NCBI RefSeq assembly: GCF_014083985.1
Contig: NZ_CP046907.1
Coordinates: forward strand, 3,018,001-3,082,000
Direction of reading: 5' to 3'
DNA length: 64,000 nt
DNA from: Streptomyces sp. SCUT-3
GTDB lineage: Bacteria; Actinomycetota; Actinomycetes; Streptomycetales; Streptomycetaceae
The notes under the pieces were generated by a model. It was given only the letters and a program-made list of their open reading frames with translations, was not told where the DNA came from and searched no databases. Below are positions 1 to 8,376 of the stretch, piece by piece. Positions within the stretch are counted from its first letter, which is position 1, and each line of letters opens with the position of its first letter. The position numbers and the translations under genes are program-made.

Positions 1-2108
1 GCGCCCGCGCCCGTGCCCCCGGCCGCGCTGCGCACCGTGCCGGCCAGGCCGCCGGTGCCGGCGAGCAGGACGTCGTGGACGAGCGGTCCGTCGCCGACCA
101 CGACGGTGGAGGCCTGCGGCTGGTGGCCGTCGGCGGCCGCGATCAGCACGTACGAGCCGGCGCCCGGCACGGGAAGCTCGTACGAGCCGTCGCCGTGGGC
201 GGTGGCACGGCCGAGCTGGCGGCCGGTCAGCGAGATGAGGGTCAGGGTGGCCCGGGCGACGGGCGCGCCCTCACCGCTGCGGACGTGGCCGGTGATCCCG
301 GTGCCGGAGCCGGGGGCACTGTCGCCGTCGCCGTCGGCGCTGTCCAGGGCCACCGGGGAGGCGGCCGTCAGCAGCTCGGCCGCGGCGCTGCCGTCCGGCC
401 TCGCGGCGGACGGCACCGGCTCGGCGGCGGTGCGGGGCCCCGGGGTGCGGGACGGGGCGTGCCCGGCCGCGGTCACCACGGCCGCGGTCTCCGCGGTCCC
501 CGCGGCCGCCGCCACGGGGGCGCCGGACGCGGCGTCCTTGCCCTCCGCGCCCTCCGCGGCCTGTTGCATGCTGCTGCTCGTCCTCAGCGGCACTTCCTTG
601 ACGAAGAGCAGGAGGAGGAGGGCGACCAGGGCGGCCGGGGCGGCGACCAGGAAGATGTCGGCGATGCCGTCGCCGTAGGCGCTCTCGACGACCGTGCGCA
701 CCGGGGCCGGCAGGGCGGACATGTCCGGGATGGTGCCGGAGCCGTCACCGCCCTTGATGCCCAGGGCGGCCAGTCCGTCCTTCATGTAGTCGGTCACCCG
801 GTGGCCCAGGACTGCTCCGAGCGCGGAGACGCCGACCGCGCCGCCGAGGGTGCGGAAGAAGGCGACGGCGGAGCTGGCCGAGCCGAGGTCCTGGGGGGCC
901 ACCTGGTTCTGGGTGGCCAGCACCAGGTTCTGCATCATCATGCCGACACCGATGCCGACGAGGCCCATGAAGAGGGCGACCTGCCAGTAGTCGGTGTCGT
1001 GGTGGATCGTGCCGAGCAGGCCGAGGCCCGCGGTGAGCAGCACGCCGCCGGAGATCAGCCACGCCTTCCAGCGGCCGGTGCGGGTGATGACCAGGCCGGA
1101 GACGGTGGAGGAGAGGAACAGCCCCGCGATCATCGGGATGGTCAGCACGCCCGACATGGTGGGCGACTCGTTCCGCGCCAGCTGGAAGTACTGGCTGAGG
1201 AAGACGGTCCCGCCGAACATGCCCAGGCCCACGAAGAGGCTGGCGGCCGAGGTCAGGCTGATGGTGCGGTTGCGGAACAGCCTCAGCGGGATGATCGGTT
1301 CGGCGGCCCTGGACTCGACCAGCACGAAGACCACGGCGAGGAGGACCGATCCGCCCACCATGGCGGCGGTCTGCCAGGAGAGCCAGTCGTACTTGTCGCC
1401 GGCCAGGGAGACCCAGATGAGCAGCAGGCTGACCGAGGCGGTGATGAAGAAGGCGCCGGCCCAGTCAATCTTCACGTCGCGCTTGAGGACCGGGAGCCTG
1501 AGGGTCTTCTGCAGCACGATCAGGGCTATGACGGCGAAGGGGGCGCCGACGTAGAAGCACCAGCGCCAGCCGAGCCAGTCGGTGTCGACGATCACGCCGC
1601 CGATGAGCGGGCCGCCCACGGTGGCCACGGCGAAGGTCGCGCCGAGGTAGCCGCTGTAGCGGCCGCGCTCGCGCGGGGAGATCATCGCCGCCATGATCAC
1701 CTGGGACAGCGCGGTCAGGCCGCCGGCCCCGATGCCCTGGACGACGCGGAAGGTGATGAGGGTGCCGATGTTCTGCGACAGGCCGGCCAGGAGGGAGCCC
1801 GTGACGAAGACGATCAGCGACGTCTGGACCAGGACCTTCTTGCTGGTGAGGTCGGCCAGCTTGCCCCACAGCGGGGTGGAGGCGGTCGTGGCCAGCAGGG
1901 CGGCGGTCACCACCCAGGTGTAGGCGCTCTGGCCGCCGCCCAGGTCGGAGATGATCCGGGGGAGGGCGTTGGAGACGATCGTGGAGGACAGGATCGCCAC
2001 GAACATGCCGAGCAGCAGCCCGGACAGCGCCTCCATGATCTGTCGGTGCGTCATGGGAGCGGCGTGCGAGCCTGCTTCCCGCGCACCGGGCGGTGCGGTC
2101 TGTGCCAT
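1..2108 (-). CDS. MFS efflux transporter (DHA2/EmrB-QacA type) with C-terminal regulatory-like domain, partial
   Basis: Drug:proton antiporter of the 14-helix DHA2 class in the cytoplasmic membrane. The ATG start at 2108 (MAQTAPPG) is followed by hydrophobic helices and the motif region GGLIADLTSKK-like 'WGKLADLTSKKVLVQ' near residue 75, and motif C 'QGIGAGGL'. After about residue 500 the protein leaves the membrane, passes an Ala/Pro-rich linker and enters a carboxypeptidase-regulatory-like beta domain (GITGHVRSGEGAPVARA), with a second repeat starting at the window edge. The C-terminus lies outside the window. The MarR gene ends 17 bp upstream on the same strand, so the two form an operon. 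Substrate cannot be told from sequence. Confidence 0.9.
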   Translation of the reverse strand, partial: MAQTAPPGAREAGSHAAPMTHRQIMEALSGLLLGMFVAILSSTIVSNALPRIISDLGGGQSAYTWVVTAALLATTASTPLWGKLADLTSKKVLVQTSLIVFVTGSLLAGLSQNIGTLITFRVVQGIGAGGLTALSQVIMAAMISPRERGRYSGYLGATFAVATVGGPLIGGVIVDTDWLGWRWCFYVGAPFAVIALIVLQKTLRLPVLKRDVKIDWAGAFFITASVSLLLIWVSLAGDKYDWLSWQTAAMVGGSVLLAVVFVLVESRAAEPIIPLRLFRNRTISLTSAASLFVGLGMFGGTVFLSQYFQLARNESPTMSGVLTIPMIAGLFLSSTVSGLVITRTGRWKAWLISGGVLLTAGLGLLGTIHHDTDYWQVALFMGLVGIGVGMMMQNLVLATQNQVAPQDLGSASSAVAFFRTLGGAVGVSALGAVLGHRVTDYMKDGLAALGIKGGDGSGTIPDMSALPAPVRTVVESAYGDGIADIFLVAAPAALVALLLLLFVKEVPLRTSSSMQQAAEGAEGKDAASGAPVAAAAGTAETAAVVTAAGHAPSRTPGPRTAAEPVPSAARPDGSAAAELLTAASPVALDSADGDGDSAPGSGTGITGHVRSGEGAPVARATLTLISLTGRQLGRATAHGDGSYELPVPGAGSYVLIAAADGHQPQASTVVVGDGPLVHDVLLAGTGGLAGTVRSAAGGTGAG

Positions 2109-2125
2109 CGTGTTCCTTTGCCTGG

Positions 2126-2611
2126 TCACCTGGTGGTCGTCTGGTCCGCCGGGGGGCGGGTCGTACGGTTCGCCGTGTGCGTCCGGCGGCACTCGAGGCT
2201 CTCGTCCAGCCGTGCGAGCAGTTCGGTGAGGAGCCTGACGTCGTGGTCGGACCACGACCGGAGGCTGTCGGCCAGTGCGTCGGTGCACCGGAGGGAGGCC
2301 TCCTGGAGGACCTGCTCGCCGCGCGGCTCGATGCACAGCAGCCGCGACCTCTTGTCCTGAGGGTCCGGCCGCCGGCTCGTCCAGCCGTTCGCCGCGAGGT
2401 GCGCGACGTGCCGGCTGGCGACCGACGGATCCACGCCGAGCAGCTCGGTGAGTCTGCTCAGCCGCATCTCGCCGTGCTGCTTCAGGATCGCCAGCACCGT
2501 GATCGAGGCGGGCGGGCTGTCGGACGGCAGTGTGCGGTCGAAGGCCTTCTTGACCGCACCCAGGGTGCTGAGCTGTCCCGCGAGGCGGGAGCATTCCTGC
2601 TTCGTTGCCAC
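2126..2611 (-). CDS. MarR family transcriptional regulator
   Basis: 161-aa winged-helix repressor. The GTG start at 2611 has an AAGGGGG Shine-Dalgarno. The helix-turn-helix region reads LSRLTELLGVDPSVASRHVA (about residues 52-71), followed by a wing with DPQDKRSR, the typical MarR D-x-R-S/D-x-R element. It sits immediately upstream of the MFS pump and most likely represses its own operon through the paired palindromes at 2628-2669. The inducing ligand is unknown. Confidence 0.9.
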   Translation of the reverse strand: MATKQECSRLAGQLSTLGAVKKAFDRTLPSDSPPASITVLAILKQHGEMRLSRLTELLGVDPSVASRHVAHLAANGWTSRRPDPQDKRSRLLCIEPRGEQVLQEASLRCTDALADSLRSWSDHDVRLLTELLARLDESLECRRTHTANRTTRPPADQTTTR

Positions 2612-2627
2612 GGCACCCCCTTACTGG

Positions 2628-2669
2628 TTGCCTCAAGCAACTTTATGATTGGTTAGTTGCTGCAGGCAA
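2628..2669. promoter_or_regulatory. Twin palindromic operator of the marR-MFS operon
   Basis: Two 13-bp palindromes of the form TTGC-N5-GCAA lie at 2628-2640 (TTGCCTCAAGCAA) and 2657-2669 (TTGCTGCAGGCAA), 29 bp centre to centre. On the minus strand a -35-like TTGCCT overlaps the distal box, with CATAAA 16 bp later between the boxes. This is the layout expected for MarR autorepression. The rest of 2670-2955 shows nothing identifiable. Confidence 0.65.
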
Positions 2670-2955
2670 ATTGATTCGGGGCTTCCCGGGTAAAGATCCG
2701 TAAAAGGGACTGCCCGGCCTCCGTCAAGGAGCCGGGCAGGGAGCGGCACGGCCGCGAACCGGAGCCCCGGGCCGCGTCGCGGGCGACGCACGGACGACGC
2801 ACGGACGATGCATGGACGACGCACGGACACCTGCGGCACGGACCGCGGTGGAGAAGGAGCGCACCGAGAGGGGCGGCGCGGGCGGATTCCCTCTGCCGCC
2901 CCGGGGCGGGATCGGTGTTCCGTCCGTGCCCCGGGGTTCGTTAAAGTCCTCTCCC

Positions 2956-3135
2956 ATGGCTGACAACAACATCGACCCCGCCGGCAGCACCCAGATGTTC
3001 CGGGCGTTCGTCGAAGAGCAAGAGCCCGCCGCCGCGGTGGACGCCGGAGCGGGGAAGCGCACCGGCATGGTCGTGGTCGGCGTCGTCGCCGCAGTGGCCG
3101 TGCTCGCCGCCGTGGTCTGGCTCGCCCTGTCGTGA
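2956..3135 (+). CDS. Small single-pass membrane protein
   Basis: 59-aa protein starting MADNNIDPAG at ATG 2956. The first 35 residues are acidic and polar (FRAFVEEQEP), followed by KR and one hydrophobic helix (residues about 38-58) ending two residues before the stop, as in a tail-anchored protein. An in-frame extension to 2812 exists but is Arg/Gly-rich and unlike a protein start. A 58-bp palindrome follows as terminator. Function unknown. Confidence 0.6.
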   Translation: MADNNIDPAGSTQMFRAFVEEQEPAAAVDAGAGKRTGMVVVGVVAAVAVLAAVVWLALS

Positions 3136-3180
3136 AACCGGCGGACCGGGAGCGGACCCACCGGGACCGGTGAACCACCG

Positions 3181-3238
3181 GTGAGGGCCCGGAGCCGGCG
3201 GCCGGCCGTACGGCCGGCCGCCGGCTCCGGGCCCTCAC
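3181..3238. terminator. 58-bp perfect palindrome, bidirectional terminator
   Basis: Two 29-nt arms (3181-3209 and 3210-3238) are exact reverse complements with no spacer. It lies between the convergent small membrane protein gene (ends 3135) and the sigma factor gene (ends 3252), so it can stop transcription from both sides. Confidence 0.8.
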
Positions 3239-3251
3239 TCTGTCGGGAGCC

Positions 3252-4085
3252 TCACTCCTCGGCGATCAGGCCCTGCCTCAACTGGGCCAGGGTGCGGGTG
3301 AGCAGGCGGGAGACGTGCATCTGGGAGATGCCGACCTCCTCGCCGATCTGGGACTGCGTCATGTTGGCGAAGAAGCGCAGCATGATGATGCGCCTCTCGC
3401 GGGGCGGCAGCTGGGCCAGCAGCGGCTTGAGGGACTCGCGGTACTCCACGCCCTCCAGCGCCGTGTCCTCGTAGCCGAGGCGGTCGGCCAGCGAGCTCTC
3501 GCCGTCCTCCTCGGGCGGGGGCGAGTCCAGGGAGCTGGCGGTGTAGGCGTTGCCCACGGCGAGCCCGTCGACCACGTCCTCCTCGGACACCCCGAGGTGG
3601 GCCGCCAGTTCGGGGACGGTCGGGGAGCGGTCCAGGGTCTGGGCCAGTTCGTCGCCGGCCTTGGTCAGGGCCAGGCGCAGCTCCTGCAGACGGCGCGGCA
3701 CGCGCACCGACCAGCTGGTGTCCCGGAAGAAGCGCTTGATCTCGCCGACCACGGTGGGCATGGCGAACGTCGGGAACTCCACGCCCCGGTCGCAGTCGAA
3801 GCGGTCGATCGCCTTGATCAGACCGATCGTGCCGACCTGGACGATGTCCTCCATCGGCTCGTTGCGGCTGCGGAACCTCGACGCCGCGTAGCGCACCAGG
3901 GGGAGGTTCAGCTCGATCAGGGTGTCGCGCACGTAGGTGCGTTCGGGCCCGTCCTCGGTCAGTGCGGCGAGCCGCAGGAACAGGGAGCGGGACAGGGTCC
4001 GGGTGTCGATGGCTTCGCTGACAGGGGTGCCGTGCGGCACCTCGGGCTCGACGCTCGCCTCAGGGCTGCCCAGTTCGACGGACAT
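3252..4085 (-). CDS. RNA polymerase sigma factor, SigB/SigF/SigG subfamily
   Basis: 277-aa alternative sigma factor directing RNA polymerase to stress or sporulation promoters. The start chosen is ATG 4085 (MSVELGSPEA), preceded by AAGGGGGTGGC. An upstream in-frame extension is Arg-rich and lacks a ribosome site. Region 2 is clear ([20 protein letters not shown], then [19 protein letters not shown]). Region 3 starts VPRRLQEL. Region 4 carries the [18 protein letters not shown] helix-turn-helix. It is a close paralogue of the next gene upstream, also on the minus strand. By the order of neighbours (tadA, upp) the pair may correspond to S. coelicolor sigN/sigF, with this one sigN; that is inference from synteny. 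No anti-sigma gene is adjacent. Confidence 0.93.
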   Translation of the reverse strand: MSVELGSPEASVEPEVPHGTPVSEAIDTRTLSRSLFLRLAALTEDGPERTYVRDTLIELNLPLVRYAASRFRSRNEPMEDIVQVGTIGLIKAIDRFDCDRGVEFPTFAMPTVVGEIKRFFRDTSWSVRVPRRLQELRLALTKAGDELAQTLDRSPTVPELAAHLGVSEEDVVDGLAVGNAYTASSLDSPPPEEDGESSLADRLGYEDTALEGVEYRESLKPLLAQLPPRERRIIMLRFFANMTQSQIGEEVGISQMHVSRLLTRTLAQLRQGLIAEE

Positions 4086-4246
4086 GCCACCCCCTTGTGG
4101 TCGCGGACGGGACGCGATCGGCGTTCCTCCACCTGAATACCGGCGCGGGGACCGTGCCAAACACACTTCCTGCGGAATGTCATATGTCGGCAACACTGCG
4201 TAGCGTCAAGTCGACATGTCAGGGCGGTGCGATTCACCTGTGACGG

Positions 4247-5047
4247 TTACGGTTCGATCTGATTTGCCGATCTCAGACGGGCGAAGCTTCTCGACAGCAA
4301 CCGGGACACATGCATCTGCGAGACGCCCAGCCGGTCGCTGATCTGCGACTGCGTCAGGTTGCCGAAGTACCGCAGCATGAGGATGTGCCTCTCCCGTTCG
4401 GGGAGCTGCACCAGCAGGTGCCGCACGAGGTCGCGGTGCTCCACGCCGTCGAGCGCCGGGTCGTCGTAGCCGAGCCGTTCCAGCAGCCCGGGGTGGCCGT
4501 CACCCTCCTGCGCGGCCTCCAGTGACGTGGCGTGGTACGCCCGCCCGGCCTCCAGGCAGGCCAGGACCTCCTCCTCCTCCAGTTTCAGGCTCGCGGCGAT
4601 CTCGGCGGTCGTGGGCGAGCGCCCGTGGGCCGTCGTCAGGTCCTCGATGGCGCCGCTGACCTGCACCCACAACTCGTGCAGCCGGCGCGGCACGTGGACG
4701 GTGCGCACGTTGTCCCGGAAGTAGCGCTTGATCTCCCCGACGACGGTCGGCATGGCGAAGGTCGGGAACTGCACCCCGCGTCCGGGGTCGAAGCGGTCAA
4801 TGGCGTTGATCAGGCCGATGGTGCCGACCTGGACGACGTCCTCCATGGGCTCGCTGCGGCTGCGGAACCTCGACGCCGCGTAGCGCACCAGGGGCAGGTT
4901 GGCCTCGATCAGGGCGGTCCGGACCCGGGCGTGCTCCGTGGTGCCGGGTTCGAGGCCGGACAGCTTCTCGAAGAGGACCTGGGTGAGGGCTCGCGCATCG
5001 GCCGTTCTCGTACTGCGCGGAGGTGCGGTGCGGGCCTGCGCGGACAT
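4247..5047 (-). CDS. RNA polymerase sigma factor, SigB/SigF/SigG subfamily (paralogue)
   Basis: 266-aa group-3 sigma factor. ATG 5047 follows GGGGTGGT. Region 2 ([39 protein letters not shown]), region 3 (VPRRLHEL) and the region 4 helix-turn-helix ([18 protein letters not shown]) match the downstream paralogue closely. The N-terminus differs (Thr/Arg-rich). A 161-bp gap separates the two genes, so each probably has its own promoter. By synteny this would be the sigF-like member, a late-sporulation factor in Streptomyces; this assignment is inferred, not seen. Confidence 0.93.
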   Translation of the reverse strand: MSAQARTAPPRSTRTADARALTQVLFEKLSGLEPGTTEHARVRTALIEANLPLVRYAASRFRSRSEPMEDVVQVGTIGLINAIDRFDPGRGVQFPTFAMPTVVGEIKRYFRDNVRTVHVPRRLHELWVQVSGAIEDLTTAHGRSPTTAEIAASLKLEEEEVLACLEAGRAYHATSLEAAQEGDGHPGLLERLGYDDPALDGVEHRDLVRHLLVQLPERERHILMLRYFGNLTQSQISDRLGVSQMHVSRLLSRSFARLRSANQIEP

Positions 5048-5186
5048 ACCACCCCTCGATCCACGACAAATGATCCGGCAAAAGCGGTCATAGCATCACA
5101 AGCCGGTGCACCGTCTGCAAGCACCCGGCCACACCGTGTTGGTGACCGGCGGCCGGGGGCTGCGGGGCGGGAGGTCCGCGGAGGGC

Positions 5187-5480
5187 TCAGATCTCGAAGT
5201 CGGCGACGACCCAGGTCGCGTACTCGGCCCAGTGCGCGACCGCCGCCCGGTGGGCCGGGTGCTCGGCGTACGCCTTCAGGGCATCCGCGTCGGCCACGGA
5301 GGAGTTGATGGCGAAGTCGTACGCGATCGGCCGGTCGCTGATGTTCCAGCCGCACTCCCAGGACTCCAGGGCCGGCACGAGGGGCCCCAGCTCCCGGAAG
5401 AGACGTGCCCCCTCGGCCACTCGGGGCTCGTCACGGCCGACGCCCTCGTTCAGCTTGAACAGCACCAGGTGGCGGATCAC
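5187..5480 (-). CDS. Dabb family protein (stress-responsive A/B barrel)
   Basis: 97-aa ferredoxin-like alpha/beta barrel protein. The start MIRHLVLFKLNEG and the late motif ALKAYAEHPAHRAAVAHWAE are typical of the Dabb family, whose members form small dimeric barrels; most have no known reaction. It ends 14 bp after the next upstream small gene stops, suggesting cotranscription. Confidence 0.85.
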   Translation of the reverse strand: MIRHLVLFKLNEGVGRDEPRVAEGARLFRELGPLVPALESWECGWNISDRPIAYDFAINSSVADADALKAYAEHPAHRAAVAHWAEYATWVVADFEI

Positions 5481-5493
5481 TTCGGGCTCCTTC

Positions 5494-5658
5494 TCAGTTG
5501 ACCAGGGCGGTCATGAAGTCGCCCACGCCCCGGGCCGCGCTGGATATGCCCTCGAAGCCTATCTGCACCAGGTCCGCCGCCCGCGCGGGCGAGTTGATGA
5601 TGGTGTAGAGCACGAAGACGGCGAGGACGTAGACCGTCAGCTTCTTCGCCTGTGCCAT
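5494..5658 (-). CDS. Small membrane protein
   Basis: 54-aa protein from ATG 5658 (MAQAKKLTVYVLAVFVLYTI) with GGGAGG about 10 nt upstream. A basic N-terminus and one hydrophobic segment (residues 7-21) are followed by an amphipathic tail. It is cotranscribed with the Dabb gene by spacing. In-frame extension upstream reaches the tRNA gene and is not believable. Function unknown. Confidence 0.6.
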   Translation of the reverse strand: MAQAKKLTVYVLAVFVLYTIINSPARAADLVQIGFEGISSAARGVGDFMTALVN

Positions 5659-5808
5659 CCCCGGTCTGCCTCCCCGCGCGGAGCCCGTGCCCATGATCCC
5701 GTCGTGCAGTGGCGCGAGTCTAACCGCCGGAACGGCCGCCGAGGGAGCCCCGGAGGCACGGGAACCCGCCCCGGCCCCGCCGGGCGCCCTTCCGCCCGGC
5801 GGACACGC

Positions 5809-5840
5809 CAGAGGCCCCGCCGGTGCCGGCGGGGCCTCTG
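5809..5840 (-). terminator. Hairpin downstream of tRNA-Ser(CGA)
   Basis: A perfect 15-bp inverted repeat (5809-5823 and 5826-5840, two-base spacer) starts 10 bp after the tRNA 3' end on the minus strand. Confidence 0.8.
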
Positions 5841-5849
5841 GTCTGCGAG

Positions 5850-5936
5850 CGGTAGCGGTGGGATTTGAACCCACGGAGGAGTTGCCCCCTCACACGCTTT
5901 CGAGGCGTGCTCCTTAGGCCGCTCGGACACGCTACC
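5850..5936 (-). tRNA. tRNA-Ser(CGA)
   Basis: 87-nt class II tRNA read on the minus strand. Acceptor GGTAGCG pairs with CGCTACC, discriminator G. The anticodon loop CTCGAAA gives anticodon CGA (reads UCG). A long variable arm (GTGAGGGGGCAACTCCTC) identifies serine. T-loop GGTTCAAATCC. CCA is not encoded. Confidence 0.97.
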
Positions 5937-5946
5937 GAGAGGAATC

Positions 5947-6537
5947 CTAGCGGACGCCGGGGAGTGCTCCGAAATCGGTTTCCGCGGCGGCCTCCCCGCG
6001 GTCGCCCGCGGCGTCCCGGTGGCCGTCGAAGAAACCGGTCAGCAGGGCCGAGCACTCCTCTGCCAGCACCCCGTGCACGACCTGCGGCCGGTGGTTGAGC
6101 CGGCGGTCGCGCACCACGTCCCACAGCGAACCCGCCGCGCCCGCCTTCTCGTCGACCGCCCCGAAGACCACCCGGTCCAGCCGGGACAGCACGATGGCGC
6201 CCGCGCACATCGTGCACGGTTCCAGGGTCACCACCAGGGTGCAGCCGGACAGCCGCCAGTCGCCCGGCCGCCGTCCCGCCGCCTCCCCGGCCGCGCCGAG
6301 GGCGCGGGCCGCCCGGCGGACGGCCAGCACCTCGGCGTGCGCCGTCGGGTCGCCCACGGCCTCGCGCTCGTTGTGGCCCCGTCCGATCACCGAGCCGTCC
6401 GGGCCCAGCACCACCGCGCCCACCGGCACGTCGCCGGTGGGCGGGGCCAGCGCGGCCTCGGCCAGCGCCAGGCGCATCGGCGCGCGCCAGCGGTCGCGCA
6501 CCGGATCGGGTCGGCGGACGGGGGGGACACGTTCCAT
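5947..6537 (-). CDS. tadA: tRNA adenosine(34) deaminase TadA
   Basis: 196-aa zinc deaminase that converts A34 to inosine in tRNA-Arg(ACG). Zinc and catalytic residues are visible: HAE (about residue 67, with the proton-shuttle Glu) and PCTMC (about 107-111), plus the GRGHNERE substrate loop. The ATG at 6537 (MERVPP) is preferred; a GTG two codons earlier is possible. The C-terminal tail runs to 10 bp from the tRNA-Ser gene. The associated protein gene lies just upstream on the same strand. Confidence 0.93.
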   Translation of the reverse strand: MERVPPVRRPDPVRDRWRAPMRLALAEAALAPPTGDVPVGAVVLGPDGSVIGRGHNEREAVGDPTAHAEVLAVRRAARALGAAGEAAGRRPGDWRLSGCTLVVTLEPCTMCAGAIVLSRLDRVVFGAVDEKAGAAGSLWDVVRDRRLNHRPQVVHGVLAEECSALLTGFFDGHRDAAGDRGEAAAETDFGALPGVR

Positions 6538-6674
6538 GCACACCAGTGTCGGCCATGCCGCGGGCCGTCGGGCCGTACCCCCGCCCGGTCGTACCCCCGC
6601 CCGGTCGTGCGGTCCGCGCCGTCGCGGCCGGGGGCAGAGGGGCGGGTCCGGGGTTCCCGGGCCGGGGCGTGCCG

Positions 6675-7199
6675 CTAGCGGACGGCCTCCAGGACGTCCG
6701 CGCAGCCCAGGGCCTCGGCGACGGCGGCCATCGCCTCCCCGGTGAGGGCGCTGCTCCTGCTCAGCGCCAGCAGCTCCTTCTCCGGCAGGCCGTGGTCGGC
6801 CAGGAGGCCGGCCTCCCCGATGGGCCCGACCGGGACCGGGTCGTCGTCCGGGGCGGCCCCGTCCTCCTCTCCGTCCTCGGTCCCGTCCAGGTCGACCAGG
6901 ACGTCGAGGTCGTCGGGATCGCGGCCGAGCAGTTCGTCCGTCAGGAGGATCTCCCCGTACGAACTGCGGGCTGCGGCCGCCGCGTCCGAGACGTAGATCC
7001 GGGGGTCCTCCTCGCCGTCCACCCGCACGACGGCGAACCAGGAGTCCTCCTGCTCGATGAAGATCAGTACCGATTCCTCGTCGACGGAGGCTTCACGTGC
7101 CAGGTCGGCCAGGTCGGCGAGGGTTTCCACGTCGTCGAGCTCGGTTTCGCTCGCCGCCCATCCATCAGGGGTGAGCGCGAGCAGTGCGGCGAAGTACAC
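6675..7199 (-). CDS. tRNA adenosine deaminase-associated protein
   Basis: 174-aa acidic protein starting at GTG 7199 (VYFAALLALTPDGW) with GGGAG eight bases upstream. It is the conserved actinobacterial partner gene found beside tadA. It has an alpha/beta N-terminal part (SVLIFIEQEDSWFAVVRVDG) that ends in YVSDAAAAARSSYGE, then a very acidic linker (DGTEDGEEDGAAPDDD) and a helical C-terminus (LLALSRSSALTGEAMAAVAE). No catalytic motif is visible. The family name reflects neighbourhood rather than a proven activity. Confidence 0.8.
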   Translation of the reverse strand: MYFAALLALTPDGWAASETELDDVETLADLADLAREASVDEESVLIFIEQEDSWFAVVRVDGEEDPRIYVSDAAAAARSSYGEILLTDELLGRDPDDLDVLVDLDGTEDGEEDGAAPDDDPVPVGPIGEAGLLADHGLPEKELLALSRSSALTGEAMAAVAEALGCADVLEAVR

Positions 7200-7334
7200 C
7201 GTGACTCTCCCACTAGGTCCTAGGTGTGCCGGATCGATGCGGACGGGAGCCCGCCCACTCGGCATCGTGGCAGAAAGTCGCGCGATGCGAAGCCTCTTCC
7301 GCGCTGCGTCGTGCCGGGTGTTTCTACGTAACCC

Positions 7335-7535
7335 CTACCAGCGGAACGTGCGCATGCGCATCTGCTGGCGCATGCGCGCGGCCCGGGCCCGGCGCGGCTG
7401 CACGCGCGCACGCAGCTCCTTGGCCTCGTTGAGTTCCCTCAGGAAGATCGCCCGCCGCCGTCGGCGGTCCGCCTCCCGCTCCTCGTGCGTGCGCTCCTCG
7501 CTCTCGCGACCCGCGCCGCCTGTCCCGTCGGCCAT
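7335..7535 (-). CDS. Small highly basic protein
   Basis: 66-aa protein from ATG 7535 (MADGTGGAGRESEE). The middle is a charged helix (HEEREADRRRRRAIFLREL) and the C-terminus is Arg/Met-rich (RMRQQMRMRTFRW). The composition suggests nucleic-acid or ribosome contact, but no family is recognised. It is divergent from upp, whose start is 121 bp away. Confidence 0.5.
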   Translation of the reverse strand: MADGTGGAGRESEERTHEEREADRRRRRAIFLRELNEAKELRARVQPRRARAARMRQQMRMRTFRW

Positions 7536-7656
7536 GGTCACCACCCGGTTCGTCGGCCTGCTCGGCGGTACGGGCACACCTTCCCCCGAAGCGGTGATTT
7601 GATGCCACCGGGCTGGTGAGGGCGGCGGTCCCCCGGCTCGGCTAGGGTTTTCCACC

Positions 7657-8295
7657 ATGCGGATCCACGTTGTCGACCACCCCCTGGTCGCGCACAAGCT
7701 GACCACCCTGCGCGACCGGCGCACCGACTCCCCGACGTTCCGGCGGCTGGCCGACGAGCTGGTGACCCTGCTCGCCTACGAGGCCACCCGCGACGTGCGC
7801 ACGACCGTGGTCGGCATCGAGACGCCCGTCGCGCCCACCACGGGCGTGCGGCTCTCCCACCCGCGTCCGCTGGTGGTGCCGATCCTGCGGGCGGGCCTGG
7901 GCATGCTCGACGGCATGGTCCGCCTGCTGCCCACCGCCGAGGTCGGCTTCCTGGGCATGGTGCGCAACGAGGAGACGCTGGAGGCGTCCACCTACGCCAC
8001 CCGGATGCCGGACGACCTGTCCGGGCGCCAGGTGTACGTGCTCGACCCGATGCTGGCCACCGGCGGCACCCTCGTCGCCGCGATCGACCTGCTGATACAG
8101 CGCGGCGCGGACGACGTGACGGCGATCTGCCTGCTGGCCGCTCCGGAGGGCGTCGCGCTGATGGAGCGCGAGCTGGCGGGGAAGCCGGTCACCGTGGTGA
8201 CCGCGTCGGTGGACGAGCGCCTGGACGAGAACGGCTACATCGTGCCCGGTCTCGGCGACGCGGGCGACCGCCTCTACGGCGCGGCCGAGGGCTGA
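7657..8295 (+). CDS. upp: Uracil phosphoribosyltransferase
   Basis: 212-aa salvage enzyme making UMP from uracil and PRPP. The PRPP loop DPMLATGGT is at residues 130-138, the family start [15 protein letters not shown] is intact and the uracil-binding end [18 protein letters not shown] is present. Length is normal for UPRT. It stands alone and is closed by the hairpin at 8321-8362. Confidence 0.97.
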   Translation: MRIHVVDHPLVAHKLTTLRDRRTDSPTFRRLADELVTLLAYEATRDVRTTVVGIETPVAPTTGVRLSHPRPLVVPILRAGLGMLDGMVRLLPTAEVGFLGMVRNEETLEASTYATRMPDDLSGRQVYVLDPMLATGGTLVAAIDLLIQRGADDVTAICLLAAPEGVALMERELAGKPVTVVTASVDERLDENGYIVPGLGDAGDRLYGAAEG

Positions 8296-8320
8296 CCGGC
8301 CCGGTCCGGCCCCTGCCGCA

Positions 8321-8362
8321 CGCATCCCCCGGCCGGGGGTCGCCCCGGGCCCGGGGGATGCG
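8321..8362. terminator. Terminator between upp and the LytR_C gene
   Basis: 12-bp arms CGCATCCCCCGG (8321-8332) and CCGGGGGATGCG (8351-8362) flank an 18-nt GC-rich loop, between two convergent genes. Confidence 0.7.
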
Positions 8363-8376
8363 CCTTCCGGCGGGGC

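Noticed and set aside
75-2360. Very long plus-strand open frame (761 codons) opposite the MFS gene
   Set aside because: Its translation is a Gly/Arg/Asp/His-rich shadow without membrane, motif or start signals; the minus-strand frame gives a textbook DHA2 transporter and MarR protein.
3315-5308. Plus-strand open frames opposite both sigma factor genes
   Set aside because: They are antisense frames of conserved sigma factor regions; composition is His/Arg/Gly/Val-rich and no family is visible.
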